From NCBI GenBank assembly GCA_964611435.1, contig CAZSXT010000006.1:62001-126000 (forward strand): a stretch of DNA of 64,000 bases, written 5' to 3'. This DNA comes from JAYPHU01 sp964611435. Its GTDB lineage: Bacteria > Pseudomonadota > Alphaproteobacteria > Rhodospirillales > UBA2165. A program made the position numbers and the translations under genes. Below the pieces are notes generated by a model, which had not been told where the DNA came from, ran no database searches, and worked only from the letters and a program-made list of their open reading frames with translations. This document shows, piece after piece, positions 54,515 through 63,215 of the stretch; the first letter of the stretch is position 1; every line of letters starts with the position of its first letter.

Positions 54515-55456
54515 CTATCCGGTCAACCTGTAAATATCGCCGTCGCGTTCAATGGCGCCATAAGCCGGCGACTGGAAGTGAGCCGGCAGGATCAGGCTGC
54601 CGCTGCCGGCAAAGCGGTCCAGCAGCGCCGTCCGGGATTTGCGGGATTGTTCGGCGTCCTCACAGAAATTAGTGGACCATTCCGGATGATAAAGCTGCAC
54701 CGGATGATGCATCACGTCGCCGCAGACAACGGCGTGGCCATTATCTCCCTGTACATGCACAACCGCATTGCCGGGCGTGTGGCCGGGAAAGGCTTCCAGG
54801 TGTACGCCGGCCTCCACCTCGTGATCACCTTGCACAAGATCGGCTTGGCCCGACGCCATCACCGGCAGAACGCTATCCAGATGAGAACCGTAAAGGATCG
54901 GATCGTCGCTCGTTTCTTGTTCGGCGATCCAGAACTTGTACTCAATCTCGGAGAACAGATAGCGAGCGTTGGGAAAGGTGGGCGCCCATTCCCCATTCAC
55001 CAGCTTCGTATTCCAGCCCACATGATCCGCATGCAGATGGGTGCACATAACATAGTCCACGTCTTCCGGCTGCACCCCGGCGGCGGCCAGGTTGTCCAGA
55101 AACGGTCCGTTCCGCTGGTGCCACATCGGCCGGGCGGGACGCTCTTTGTCGTTGCCACAGCAGAGATCAATCAGGATGGTGTGCTTGGCCGTGCGGACTA
55201 GAAAAGAGTGGAAGCTCAAGAGAAGCTGAAAATCCGTGGAAATATGCCGCTCCCCCAACAACGCCGCCAATTCCCGAATCCGTGCGTCGGTCGCATCGGG
55301 ATAAATCATCTCCGGGCCGAAGGGAGAGTCCTCCAGGTCCGGAATCCGGTCGATGCCGACCCCGCCCAGGTCACATCCGTCTCTGCCGTGATCCCAATGG
55401 CAGGTGTTTGATTTTCCTTCTTTTTCCGGCATCAGCTCTTCTCTTAACTTGATCAT
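54515..55456 (-). CDS. Metallo-beta-lactamase fold hydrolase
   Basis: A 313-residue MBL-fold enzyme with the zinc site HLHADH at residues 140-145, a later His in AFPGHTPGNAVVHV, Asp in VVCGDVMHH and a final His in LILPAHFQSPAYG. The spacing resembles lactonase-like MBL proteins. A second possible start, the ATG at 55432, has AGAGAAGAG upstream. It is immediately followed by the cyclase gene. The substrate (lactone, ester or nucleotide) is unknown. Confidence 0.87.
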   Translation of the reverse strand: MIKLREELMPEKEGKSNTCHWDHGRDGCDLGGVGIDRIPDLEDSPFGPEMIYPDATDARIRELAALLGERHISTDFQLLLSFHSFLVRTAKHTILIDLCCGNDKERPARPMWHQRNGPFLDNLAAAGVQPEDVDYVMCTHLHADHVGWNTKLVNGEWAPTFPNARYLFSEIEYKFWIAEQETSDDPILYGSHLDSVLPVMASGQADLVQGDHEVEAGVHLEAFPGHTPGNAVVHVQGDNGHAVVCGDVMHHPVQLYHPEWSTNFCEDAEQSRKSRTALLDRFAGSGSLILPAHFQSPAYGAIERDGDIYRLTG

Positions 55457-55588
55457 ATCACTCTGGGTTTACATAAGATATGATTGAAACCACTGAAAAT
55501 AACTCTCATGTCTCCCCATGTTTCCAGAAATTACATATCATAAGTTGTTCAGGGCCGTATCGAATTAGCGGATTTTTGATTTTCATAC

Positions 55589-57328
55589 ATGGATAATTTC
55601 ACAGACCAATCCTTGCAGAACTTGGCGCAGGACTCGTCCGGTCGCAAGCGGCGGCGTAAATATCTTACGGTCGCCACCTGGGCTTTGCTTGGCGCCGCCA
55701 TATTGGGGACATTCGGTTTTATCCTACATATAGATGAAGGCATCGGCTTTCCGACCTTATTGGCGCCCATGTCAATCGGGGGCGGCACGGGGTTAATCCT
55801 AAGTCTGCTGTACTTTAAATTGACGGCTGAGCGATCCCGACGCCTTTTTTTGGAACAGGAGAGGGCCGAAAATCTACAACGCGCCTATGCTGAAGTTGAG
55901 GGACGTTTCAGGGACTTTATTGCCGCAGCCGCCGACCGGTTTTGGGAGACTGACCGGAACCATGCCTATTGCTATATGTCGCCGCCAGTTGGTTCTATGT
56001 CACGCGCACCGGACGAAGTCATCGGCATCACCCCTTGGGACATGAAATCCCGCCAACGAAATCCCGAACAGAACCGCGTATTACGGGAGGCCTTCCAGCG
56101 ACAGGAAGCGTTTCGCAATATTGAACAGCAGGGGATCACACCCGAAGGTAAACTCGTCCATCTGCTGCATAGTGGCCTTCCTCGTTACGACGAGGACGGA
56201 AAGTTCGCCGGTTTCCGGGGCACCATCACCGATGCGACAGAAGAATATGACGCCCGCGCCGAACTGGACCAAGCCCGCACGGAATTCCAAGAAGCGATGG
56301 AGGAACTGGATGCGGGGTTTGTCCTTTGGGACAAAGATGACCGGCTGGTCTACTGCAACAGCTACTTCAAGGAAATTCACGGAGACGCCGGTGACCTATT
56401 GCTGCCCGGCGTGGATTTCGAGGCTTTTGTCCGTAAATGTGGGTCTTCGAATGTGGATACACTGGGCGATGATCCTGATGTGTGGGTTACTGATCTCCTC
56501 GAACTCGCCCAACTCGACCCTGTCGAACAAGAATTTGCCCTCAAGGATGGCCGCTGGATCAGATTCCGCCGCCAGCGCATTTCCGATGGGCGTGTCGTGG
56601 CCTTCCATACGGATATCACCCATTTGAAATCCCTGGATACACTGAAGGATGAATTCATCGCCGTCTCCAGCCATGAACTGCGTACGCCGATCACCTCTAT
56701 TCTGGGATCTGTCAAAATGCTCAACGAGGGCATCTTGGGCGAGATGCCCGAAAAAGCAAAAGACGTTCTCGATATTGCCGTCAGAAATTCGGAACGGCTG
56801 GCCATGCTGGTGGATGATATTTTGGACCTCAGCAAGATCGAAACCGGCAAACTGGATCTGAAGCGGGAGACTATTCTGGTCTCGGAACTCATGGTGCAGG
56901 CCGTCGACCTGAACTCGGAGTTCGCCGCCGGCTTCAGCTGCCCACTCATCATTGGCGACAGTGTTGACGATGTTACAGTTTCCGCGGATAGGCACCGCAT
57001 CCTGCAAATCCTCACGAACCTTCTCTCCAACGCCGCCAAGTTTTCTACGGACGGTGAGCCGGTCACCATCTCCAGCAAAATTGACGGCCATTCCGTCGTG
57101 ATTTCGGTAACCAATAAAGGCCAAGGCATTTCAAAGGAATTCGAGGGGCAAATTTTCAAGAAATTTGCTCAGGCCGATCTCTCCGACGCGCGCACCAAAA
57201 AAGGCACCGGTCTCGGACTCAGCATCTCGAAGGCGCTTGCCGAACTGCATGGTGGTTCGTTAACGTTCGACAGCGTTCCAGATCAAGAGACCTCGTTTCA
57301 CCTGTTCCTTGATCTCAATCGGGACTAG
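55589..57328 (+). CDS. Membrane PAS sensor histidine kinase
   Basis: A 579-residue sensor. Two membrane helices lie at about residues 29-50 and 56-76 with little periplasmic sequence, then a short coiled coil, two PAS domains (about 105-215 and 225-345), the HisKA domain with His362 in SSHELRTPI, and the ATPase domain (about 465-577) with QILTNLLSNAAKFS and KKGTGLGLSISKAL. No receiver domain or response regulator gene is next to it, so its partner is elsewhere. It is followed 18 bases later by a cupin gene. Confidence 0.93.
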   Translation: MDNFTDQSLQNLAQDSSGRKRRRKYLTVATWALLGAAILGTFGFILHIDEGIGFPTLLAPMSIGGGTGLILSLLYFKLTAERSRRLFLEQERAENLQRAYAEVEGRFRDFIAAAADRFWETDRNHAYCYMSPPVGSMSRAPDEVIGITPWDMKSRQRNPEQNRVLREAFQRQEAFRNIEQQGITPEGKLVHLLHSGLPRYDEDGKFAGFRGTITDATEEYDARAELDQARTEFQEAMEELDAGFVLWDKDDRLVYCNSYFKEIHGDAGDLLLPGVDFEAFVRKCGSSNVDTLGDDPDVWVTDLLELAQLDPVEQEFALKDGRWIRFRRQRISDGRVVAFHTDITHLKSLDTLKDEFIAVSSHELRTPITSILGSVKMLNEGILGEMPEKAKDVLDIAVRNSERLAMLVDDILDLSKIETGKLDLKRETILVSELMVQAVDLNSEFAAGFSCPLIIGDSVDDVTVSADRHRILQILTNLLSNAAKFSTDGEPVTISSKIDGHSVVISVTNKGQGISKEFEGQIFKKFAQADLSDARTKKGTGLGLSISKALAELHGGSLTFDSVPDQETSFHLFLDLNRD

Positions 57329-57346
57329 CCATTCAGGGAGGCACAC

Positions 57347-57808
57347 ATGGACAGCAGCGCGCCGGCGGACCAAGACTTCGATCACAGCTTCAAAGCCATC
57401 CACGACGATGAAATTCCCTGGGAAGACGGGCTGGACAACAATCTGCTGACCCTGCCGGCAGGCGTGCAGGTCAAGGTTTTCGCCAAAGACGACGCCATGA
57501 AGCGGGTCGACATGAAGGTGAAGTTCCCACCGGGCTATGTGGAGCCCGAACACAGCCACAAAAGCTGGCACTCCATCGTCGTTCTAAAAGGCAGGATGTG
57601 CGTCGCGGGGAAAGATTTACGCCCCGGCGACTATGTTTTCGGCTGGGATGAGCTGCACGGCCCCTACGAGTACCCCGACGGCTGCGAAGTCTTCGTGGTG
57701 TTTATGGGTGAAGGGACCGAGCACGAGTGGAGCGAGGATCAGCACGCCTCTCATGAGAAGGTTTGGACGCCGGAAACCGACGCCGGGAAGAAGGCCGCCG
57801 GCGATTAG
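57347..57808 (+). CDS. Cupin domain protein
   Basis: A 153-residue protein with one conserved-barrel cupin domain (about 40-125). Motif 1 is GYVEPEHSHKSWHSIVVLKG, with metal-binding histidines, and motif 2 is DYVFGWDELHGPYEYPDG. Cupins may be dioxygenases, isomerases or ligand sensors; no specific role is indicated. It follows the histidine kinase gene after 18 bases with a GGGAGG site, so both are likely on one transcript. The stop overlaps the stop of the convergent rhodanese gene. Confidence 0.83.
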   Translation: MDSSAPADQDFDHSFKAIHDDEIPWEDGLDNNLLTLPAGVQVKVFAKDDAMKRVDMKVKFPPGYVEPEHSHKSWHSIVVLKGRMCVAGKDLRPGDYVFGWDELHGPYEYPDGCEVFVVFMGEGTEHEWSEDQHASHEKVWTPETDAGKKAAGD

Positions 57809-58119
57809 TACCGCGGCACATCAGGATCGATATGGGCAGACCAGGCAGTGATCCCGCCGTCCAGGTTCAACACGTTGTCAAATCCGTTCTGCAGCATCCA
57901 ACCCTGAACCTGGGCGCTGCGTCCGCCCAGATGGCACATCACCACGATGGGTTTGTCCTTGGGAATTTCCCCAACCCGTTCCAGAAAGGCGCTCATCGGA
58001 ATGTGAAGAACGCCGTCCAGTGACGCGATTGCCAGTTCCTCGTCCTCGCGCACATCGAGAAGGACGTGATCTTCGCCGTTTTGGCGCATCTCGTTTAAAC
58101 GCTGCACACTAATATTCAT
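57805..58119 (-). CDS. Single-domain rhodanese
   Basis: A 104-residue GlpE-like sulfurtransferase domain: LDVREDEELAIASLDGVLHIP near the N-terminus and the active-site loop CHLGGRS (Cys about 72), followed by LNLDGGITAW. It would carry a persulfide sulfur between donors such as thiosulfate and acceptors. It lies close to the sulfur amino acid operon, though on the other strand and separated by the Nudix gene. Confidence 0.9.
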   Translation of the reverse strand: MNISVQRLNEMRQNGEDHVLLDVREDEELAIASLDGVLHIPMSAFLERVGEIPKDKPIVVMCHLGGRSAQVQGWMLQNGFDNVLNLDGGITAWSAHIDPDVPRY

Positions 58120-58245
58120 TTGAGTCTCCTCACCGGCGGGATGCTTACGCTACCCGTTTGCGCCCCGCAATCCAAATTTGACTGGACGAACCGCTGTCCG
58201 GCTCCGTAGAACCGGGATCAATCGGGAATAATAGGAAACAGAGTG

Positions 58246-58854
58246 ATGAGCGACGATCTCGTACAGGTCCGGGAACGCACCACCCCGTATCGGGGATTTA
58301 TGCGGCTGGACCATTACAAGCTGCGCCACCGGGTTTACGATGACGAATGGAGTGTCGATCTCAGCCGGGAAGTCTTGGAGCGCGGCCATGCTGTTTCCGT
58401 CTTGCCGTATGATCCCATGCGCGACGAGGTCGTGCTGATCGAACAATTCCGCATTGGCGCCTATACCGCGCCGGAAACGTCCCCGTGGCAGATCGAATGC
58501 GTCGCCGGCATGATTGAACCTCATCAGCTGAAGGAAGAAACGGCGCACCGGGAAACGGAGGAAGAAACCGGGCTCCGCATTTTCGAGTTGGAGCCGATGC
58601 ATACCTATCTCAGCAGCCCAGGCTGCACCTCCGAGACTATTCACATGTTTTGCGCCCAAGTAGACGCTGAAGATGCCGACGGACATTATGGCCTGTCCCA
58701 TGAGGGCGAATACATTCGGGTCTTTGCGACCCCCACCGAAGAAGCCTTTAAGATGCTCGACAACGGTCGTATCGAGAACGGCATGACCATCATTGCGTTG
58801 CAATGGCTCCGGATTAAGCACGACTACCTAAAGGAGAAGTGGAAAATTGGTTAG
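58246..58854 (+). CDS. Nudix hydrolase, ADP-ribose pyrophosphatase-like
   Basis: A 202-residue protein of the NudF-type ADP-ribose pyrophosphatase group, which splits ADP-ribose into AMP and ribose 5-phosphate with Mg ions. The fold is supported by VVLIEQFRIGAY and QIECVAGMIE, and the Nudix box runs from Gly88 to Leu110. Compared with GX5EX7REUXEEXGU the first glutamate is glutamine (residue 94) and the hydrophobic position after RE is threonine, while the metal-binding REXXEE core (102-107) is intact. The frame also opens with a GTG three bases earlier; the ATG with AGGAAA upstream is preferred. Confidence 0.88.
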   Translation: MSDDLVQVRERTTPYRGFMRLDHYKLRHRVYDDEWSVDLSREVLERGHAVSVLPYDPMRDEVVLIEQFRIGAYTAPETSPWQIECVAGMIEPHQLKEETAHRETEEETGLRIFELEPMHTYLSSPGCTSETIHMFCAQVDAEDADGHYGLSHEGEYIRVFATPTEEAFKMLDNGRIENGMTIIALQWLRIKHDYLKEKWKIG

Positions 58855-58890
58855 AGCGCTTCCGACGCCGTTTATTGATCCGGGCCGCGC

Positions 58891-58919
58891 TTGAAACCAC
58901 CGGGTCCCTTGGCTAGTCT
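58891..58919 (+). promoter_or_regulatory. Candidate promoter of the sulfur amino acid operon
   Basis: TTGAAA (58891-58896) and TAGTCT (58914-58919) with the ideal 17-base spacer lie about 50 bases upstream of the cysteine-synthase-like start. This supports an operon start here, separate from the Nudix gene. Confidence 0.45.
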
Positions 58920-58967
58920 CCTAGGCCGATTTACCCCCATACGAACAAAGACAAAGAAAGTAATCGC

Positions 58968-59969
58968 ATGACTGTCCGTGATGGTTTCAGAGAGGCTGTG
59001 GGCAATACGCCTCTGATCAAACTGCGCCAAGCGTCGGAAGAAACCGGCTGCAACATCTACGGCAAAGCAGAGTTCCTGAATCCGGGCGGATCGGTCAAAG
59101 ACCGGGCTGCCCTCTATATCGTCAAAGATGCGGAAGAACGCGGCCTGTTGAAACCGGGCGGCGTCATTGTCGAAGGCACTGCCGGCAATACCGGCATTGG
59201 ATTGGCGCTTGTGGCGTCCGCCAGCGGCTACAAGACCATTATCGTCATCCCGCGCACCCAGACCCAGGAAAAGAAAGACATGCTGCGGATCGCCGGCGCG
59301 GACCTGAGGGAAGTGGATGCCGTCCCCTACTCCAATCCGGAAAATTATGTCCATGTATCCCAGCGCATCGCCGAGGAAATGGCGGAAACCCACGAGGCCG
59401 GCGCGATTTGGGCCAATCAGTTCGACAATGTGGCCAACCGGCGGGCGCATGTTGAAACCACTGGTCCGGAGATGTGGGAAGAACTGGACGGAAAGATCGA
59501 TGGCTTTACCTGCTCGGTGGGCACCGGCGGCACCCTCGCCGGCGTCGGCATGGCGCTCAAGGAACGGAACAGCGACTGCCGGATCATGTTGTCCGATCCC
59601 ATGGGCTCGGCGCTTTACAGTTTCTATGAACATGGCGAGCTGAAAGCCGAAGGATCCTCGATCACCGAGGGCATTGGCCAAGGCCGGGAAACGGAAAACC
59701 TGAAGGGCGCACCCATCGACGGGGCGTATCAGATATCCGACGAAGAAGCCCTGCCGGTCATATTTGATCTACTGGAGCATGAAGGCCTCTGCGTCGGGAC
59801 ATCGACCGGAATCAATGTGGCCGGCGCAATCCGCTTGGCCAAGGAACTTGGGCCGGGTCACAACATCGTCACCATCCTGTGCGATTACGGCACCCGCTAT
59901 CAAAGCAAACTCTTCAACGTCGGGTTCCTGAAGGAAAATGGCCTGCCCTTCCCATCGTGGATGGCCTAG
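58968..59969 (+). CDS. cysK: Cysteine synthase family PLP enzyme
   Basis: A 333-residue fold-type II pyridoxal-phosphate enzyme. Lys44 in PGGSVKDRAALY binds the cofactor, EGTAGNTGIGLALVA is the substrate loop (TAGNTG) and SVGTGGTLAGVG is the phosphate-binding loop. It would make cysteine from O-acetylserine and sulfide. Because the next genes release sulfur from cysteine derivatives, it may instead work in cystathionine or cysteine turnover. It begins the four-gene operon; the sulfurtransferase follows after ten bases. Confidence 0.88.
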   Translation: MTVRDGFREAVGNTPLIKLRQASEETGCNIYGKAEFLNPGGSVKDRAALYIVKDAEERGLLKPGGVIVEGTAGNTGIGLALVASASGYKTIIVIPRTQTQEKKDMLRIAGADLREVDAVPYSNPENYVHVSQRIAEEMAETHEAGAIWANQFDNVANRRAHVETTGPEMWEELDGKIDGFTCSVGTGGTLAGVGMALKERNSDCRIMLSDPMGSALYSFYEHGELKAEGSSITEGIGQGRETENLKGAPIDGAYQISDEEALPVIFDLLEHEGLCVGTSTGINVAGAIRLAKELGPGHNIVTILCDYGTRYQSKLFNVGFLKENGLPFPSWMA

Positions 59970-59979
59970 GAGGCATTCA

Positions 59980-60840
59980 ATGGACTATGTGAACCCCGAC
60001 GCAAAAGTGGAAACCGACTGGTTGGCCGACCGGCTGGACGATCCGAGCGTCGCCATTTTGGACGCCAGCTTTCACCTGCCTGCCGCCAACCGCGACCCGA
60101 AAGTGGAGTTCGCTGAGAAGCACATTCCCGGCGCGATCTTCTTCGATGTTGATGATGTTTCCGATCACAGTGTCAATCTGCCCCATATGCTGCCGACGCC
60201 CGAAGTGTTCGGCGAGAAAGTCGGCGCGCTCGGTATTTCTCCCGACCATCACGTAGTCGTCTATGACGTGAGCGGTGGCCCCATGGCGGCCATGCGCGTT
60301 TGGTGGACATTCCGCATCTTCGGCCACAAGAATATTTCGGTTCTCAACGGCGGTATGGCGAAATGGCTGGCGGAAGGCCGGCCGGTGATATCCGACACGC
60401 CCGAGCGTCCTGCGGAAAAATATGTGGCGGGCGGATTAAACATCGGACTTGTTCGCTCCATCGACCAGGTCCTCGCCAATCTGACCGGCAACGAAGAACA
60501 GGTGGTCGATGCCCGCGCTGCCGGGCGCTACGCCGGCACCGACCCGGAACCCCGGGAAGGCATGCGCAGCGGTCACATCCCCGGCAGCATTTCGCTTCCG
60601 TTCCAGCAGCTCCTCAATATGGATGAACACATGACCATCCGCCCGGCCGACGAGCTGAAAGCCGCCATCACGGACGCCGGCATTGATCCGACCGGACCAA
60701 TTGTGTCCAGCTGCGGCTCCGGCGTCACGGCCGCCGTGCTGGTCTACGCCATGTACCTCATTGGCTACGACCACGGGGCCATCTATGACGGCTCCTGGAC
60801 CGAATGGGGCGGCCGCCCAGACACGCCTATCGACACCTAA
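59980..60840 (+). CDS. sseA: 3-mercaptopyruvate sulfurtransferase
   Basis: A 286-residue tandem rhodanese that moves sulfur from 3-mercaptopyruvate to thiols, giving persulfides and pyruvate. The N-terminal inactive domain (about 1-140) and the C-terminal active domain (about 155-280) are both seen; catalytic Cys245 is in the loop CGSGVTA, which distinguishes mercaptopyruvate from thiosulfate sulfurtransferases. The start ATG at 59980 has GGAGG upstream overlapping the previous stop region. Confidence 0.93.
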   Translation: MDYVNPDAKVETDWLADRLDDPSVAILDASFHLPAANRDPKVEFAEKHIPGAIFFDVDDVSDHSVNLPHMLPTPEVFGEKVGALGISPDHHVVVYDVSGGPMAAMRVWWTFRIFGHKNISVLNGGMAKWLAEGRPVISDTPERPAEKYVAGGLNIGLVRSIDQVLANLTGNEEQVVDARAAGRYAGTDPEPREGMRSGHIPGSISLPFQQLLNMDEHMTIRPADELKAAITDAGIDPTGPIVSSCGSGVTAAVLVYAMYLIGYDHGAIYDGSWTEWGGRPDTPIDT

Positions 60841-60859
60841 ATCATCCGGAATAGCTAAT

Positions 60860-62041
60860 ATGGCCAGCGGCAAACGCCCCCAGACCACCATCGTCCATGC
60901 GGGCAGTCATCCCAAACAGCATATGGGCGCGATGAACACACCCGTCTATCGAGCATCGACCATCGCCTTCCCGTCGGTCGAAGCCATCCAGGACGGGATT
61001 AAAAATAAGTTCGATATTGTTTTCTATGGCCGCCACGGCACACCCTCAACCTTCTCCCTGGAAGAGGCCATGGCGGCGGTGGAAGGCGGCCACCGGTCGG
61101 TCGCTGTGCCGTCTGGTTTGGCGGCAATCGTGGTCTCGCTGCTGGCTTATCTCAAAAGCGGCGATCATCTGTTGATGGTGGACTCGGTCTATGAACCCAC
61201 TCGGTCGTTTTGCGCCCGGCTGCAAAGCCATTACGGGATCGAGACAACGTTCTATGACCCGCTCATCGGCGCGGGGATCAAAGACCTGATCCAGCCCAAC
61301 ACAAAGGTGATTTTTACCGAGTCGCCGGGCTCCCTCACCTTCGAGGTGCAAGACCTGCCGGCTATTTCCAAGGCCGCCCATGAGCATGGGGTCAAAGTGC
61401 TTCTCGATAACACCTGGAGCGCCGGGCACTACTTCAAACCGTTTGACCACGGTGTGGACGTCTCTATTCAGGCTGCCACCAAGTATATTGTCGGCCATGC
61501 GGATGTCATGATGGGGTTGATCACCTCGGCGACCGAGGAAGAATGGCTGGAAATCAAGTCCGCCAGCGCCGCCATGGGCTACAGCGTCGGTTCCGATGAT
61601 TGTTATTTGGCGCTTCGGGGGTTGCGGACCCTTGATGTGAGATTACAGCGGCACCAGGAAACGGGCCTGACGCTGGCGAATTACCTCAAAGACCGGCCGG
61701 AGGTGGCCAAGGTGCTGCACCCGGCCCTGCCCGATTGCCCCGGACATGAGATTTGGCAGCGGGACTTCACCGGCTCCTCCGGGCTCTTCGGCGTGGTCCT
61801 CAAAGACGTTCCCCAAGACCGGGTGGTTGCTATGTTGAACGGGATGGAACTGTTCACCATGGGCTTTAGCTGGGGCGGCTTTGAAAGCCTGATGATTCAA
61901 ACCTCCCCGGCGAGAGCGCGCACCGCGACATCATGGGATGCCGCTGGCCCGACGCTTCGCCTTCATGCGGGCCAGGAAGACGCCAACGACTTGATCGCCG
62001 ACTTGGACCAAGGCTTTAAACGCCTGAACGGGGAGGCCTGA
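60860..62041 (+). CDS. metC: Cystathionine beta-lyase-like PLP enzyme, first copy
   Basis: A 393-residue fold-type I Cys/Met-metabolism PLP enzyme. Lys208 in QAATKYIVGHADVMMG holds the cofactor; YGRHGTPS and the end WGGFESL are typical of MetC. Family members split cystathionine to homocysteine, pyruvate and ammonia, and can also release sulfide from cysteine. The ATG at 60860 is chosen; the frame is open further upstream inside sseA. It lies 19 bases behind sseA, and the second copy follows after a single base. Confidence 0.9.
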   Translation: MASGKRPQTTIVHAGSHPKQHMGAMNTPVYRASTIAFPSVEAIQDGIKNKFDIVFYGRHGTPSTFSLEEAMAAVEGGHRSVAVPSGLAAIVVSLLAYLKSGDHLLMVDSVYEPTRSFCARLQSHYGIETTFYDPLIGAGIKDLIQPNTKVIFTESPGSLTFEVQDLPAISKAAHEHGVKVLLDNTWSAGHYFKPFDHGVDVSIQAATKYIVGHADVMMGLITSATEEEWLEIKSASAAMGYSVGSDDCYLALRGLRTLDVRLQRHQETGLTLANYLKDRPEVAKVLHPALPDCPGHEIWQRDFTGSSGLFGVVLKDVPQDRVVAMLNGMELFTMGFSWGGFESLMIQTSPARARTATSWDAAGPTLRLHAGQEDANDLIADLDQGFKRLNGEA

Positions 62042-62042
62042 G

Positions 62043-63215
62043 ATGACGGACAAAAAGCATACAGACACGCATCTGGTTCATGACGGCAGCCATCCGGAAG
62101 ATCATTACGGCCTGATCAATCCGCCGGTGTATCACGCGTCGACGGTCAGTTACCCGACGGTGGCGGCGCTGAAAGAAGCGCGCGCCAATCCGGAGGACAA
62201 CTTCATTTACGGACGGCGTGGCACGCCGACGTCATTTGCGCTTGCCGAGGCGATCGCCAATCTGGAAGGCGGCTATCGCACCATCCCGGTGAATTCGGGT
62301 CTGTCCGCCATCTGCACGGCCATGCTGGCCTTTGTGGAGGCAGGTGATCATGTCCTGGTGTGCGACAGCGCCTATGGCCCCACGCGGAACCTGAGCGAGA
62401 AGTTCCTGAGGCGCTTCGGGGTTGAGACGAGCTATTACGATCCGCTGATCGGCGCCGATATCAAGGAACATTTCCGGCCGAATACCAAAACCATCTATGT
62501 GGAATCACCGGGCTCTCATTCCTTCGAGGTGCAGGACATCCCCGCCCTCTGCGACGCCGCCCACAAGGCCGGGGTCAAAGTTGTGATGGATAACACCTGG
62601 TCCGCCGGCTATTTCTTCAAGCCGTTCGAGCACGGCGTCGATGTTTCGGTTCAGGCGGCGACCAAATACTATGTCGGTCATTCCGACGCCATGCTGGGCG
62701 CGGTGACCTGTTCCAGGGAAACGTTCGAGCAAGTCCGGGAGTCCAGCCGCGTCCTCGGCTATCACGCGGCGCCGGACGACGCCTATTTGGGCCTGCGGGG
62801 CATGCGCACCCTCCCCGTTCGGATGAAACGGCACGAGCAAAACGCCGTGAAGGTGGCGGACTGGCTTGCCGGTCAGCCCCAGGTAAAGACGCTCCTCCAT
62901 CCCGCTTTTGCCTCCTGCCCCGGTCATGAGTTCTGGAAACGCGATTTCACCGGGTCGTCGGGTCTGTTCAGTGTATTGCTGCACGAATGTTCGGACGACG
63001 CCGTCGCCGCGTTGATCGACAATACGGAACTGTTCGCCCTAGGTGGCAGTTGGGGCGGCTATGAAAGCCTGATCTTCCGCACGGACCTGACCCGCACGGT
63101 TACTGACTGGGATCTGAAGACCCCCTGCATCCGCTTCCATATCGGTTTGGAAGACCCGGACGATCTGATCGAAGATTTAAAGGTCGGCCTGGACTACTTT
63201 ACGAAGGCGAACTAA
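62043..63215 (+). CDS. metC: Cystathionine beta-lyase-like PLP enzyme, second copy
   Basis: A 390-residue paralogue of the preceding gene. Both have the PLP lysine at residue 208 (here QAATKYYVGHSDAMLG), the same YGRRGTPTSFAL segment and the WGGYESL end, but differ along most of the sequence, so the duplication is not recent. Having two side by side may mean different substrates (for example cystathionine and cysteine). Its end overlaps the convergent znuB-like gene by 17 bases. Confidence 0.9.
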   Translation: MTDKKHTDTHLVHDGSHPEDHYGLINPPVYHASTVSYPTVAALKEARANPEDNFIYGRRGTPTSFALAEAIANLEGGYRTIPVNSGLSAICTAMLAFVEAGDHVLVCDSAYGPTRNLSEKFLRRFGVETSYYDPLIGADIKEHFRPNTKTIYVESPGSHSFEVQDIPALCDAAHKAGVKVVMDNTWSAGYFFKPFEHGVDVSVQAATKYYVGHSDAMLGAVTCSRETFEQVRESSRVLGYHAAPDDAYLGLRGMRTLPVRMKRHEQNAVKVADWLAGQPQVKTLLHPAFASCPGHEFWKRDFTGSSGLFSVLLHECSDDAVAALIDNTELFALGGSWGGYESLIFRTDLTRTVTDWDLKTPCIRFHIGLEDPDDLIEDLKVGLDYFTKAN

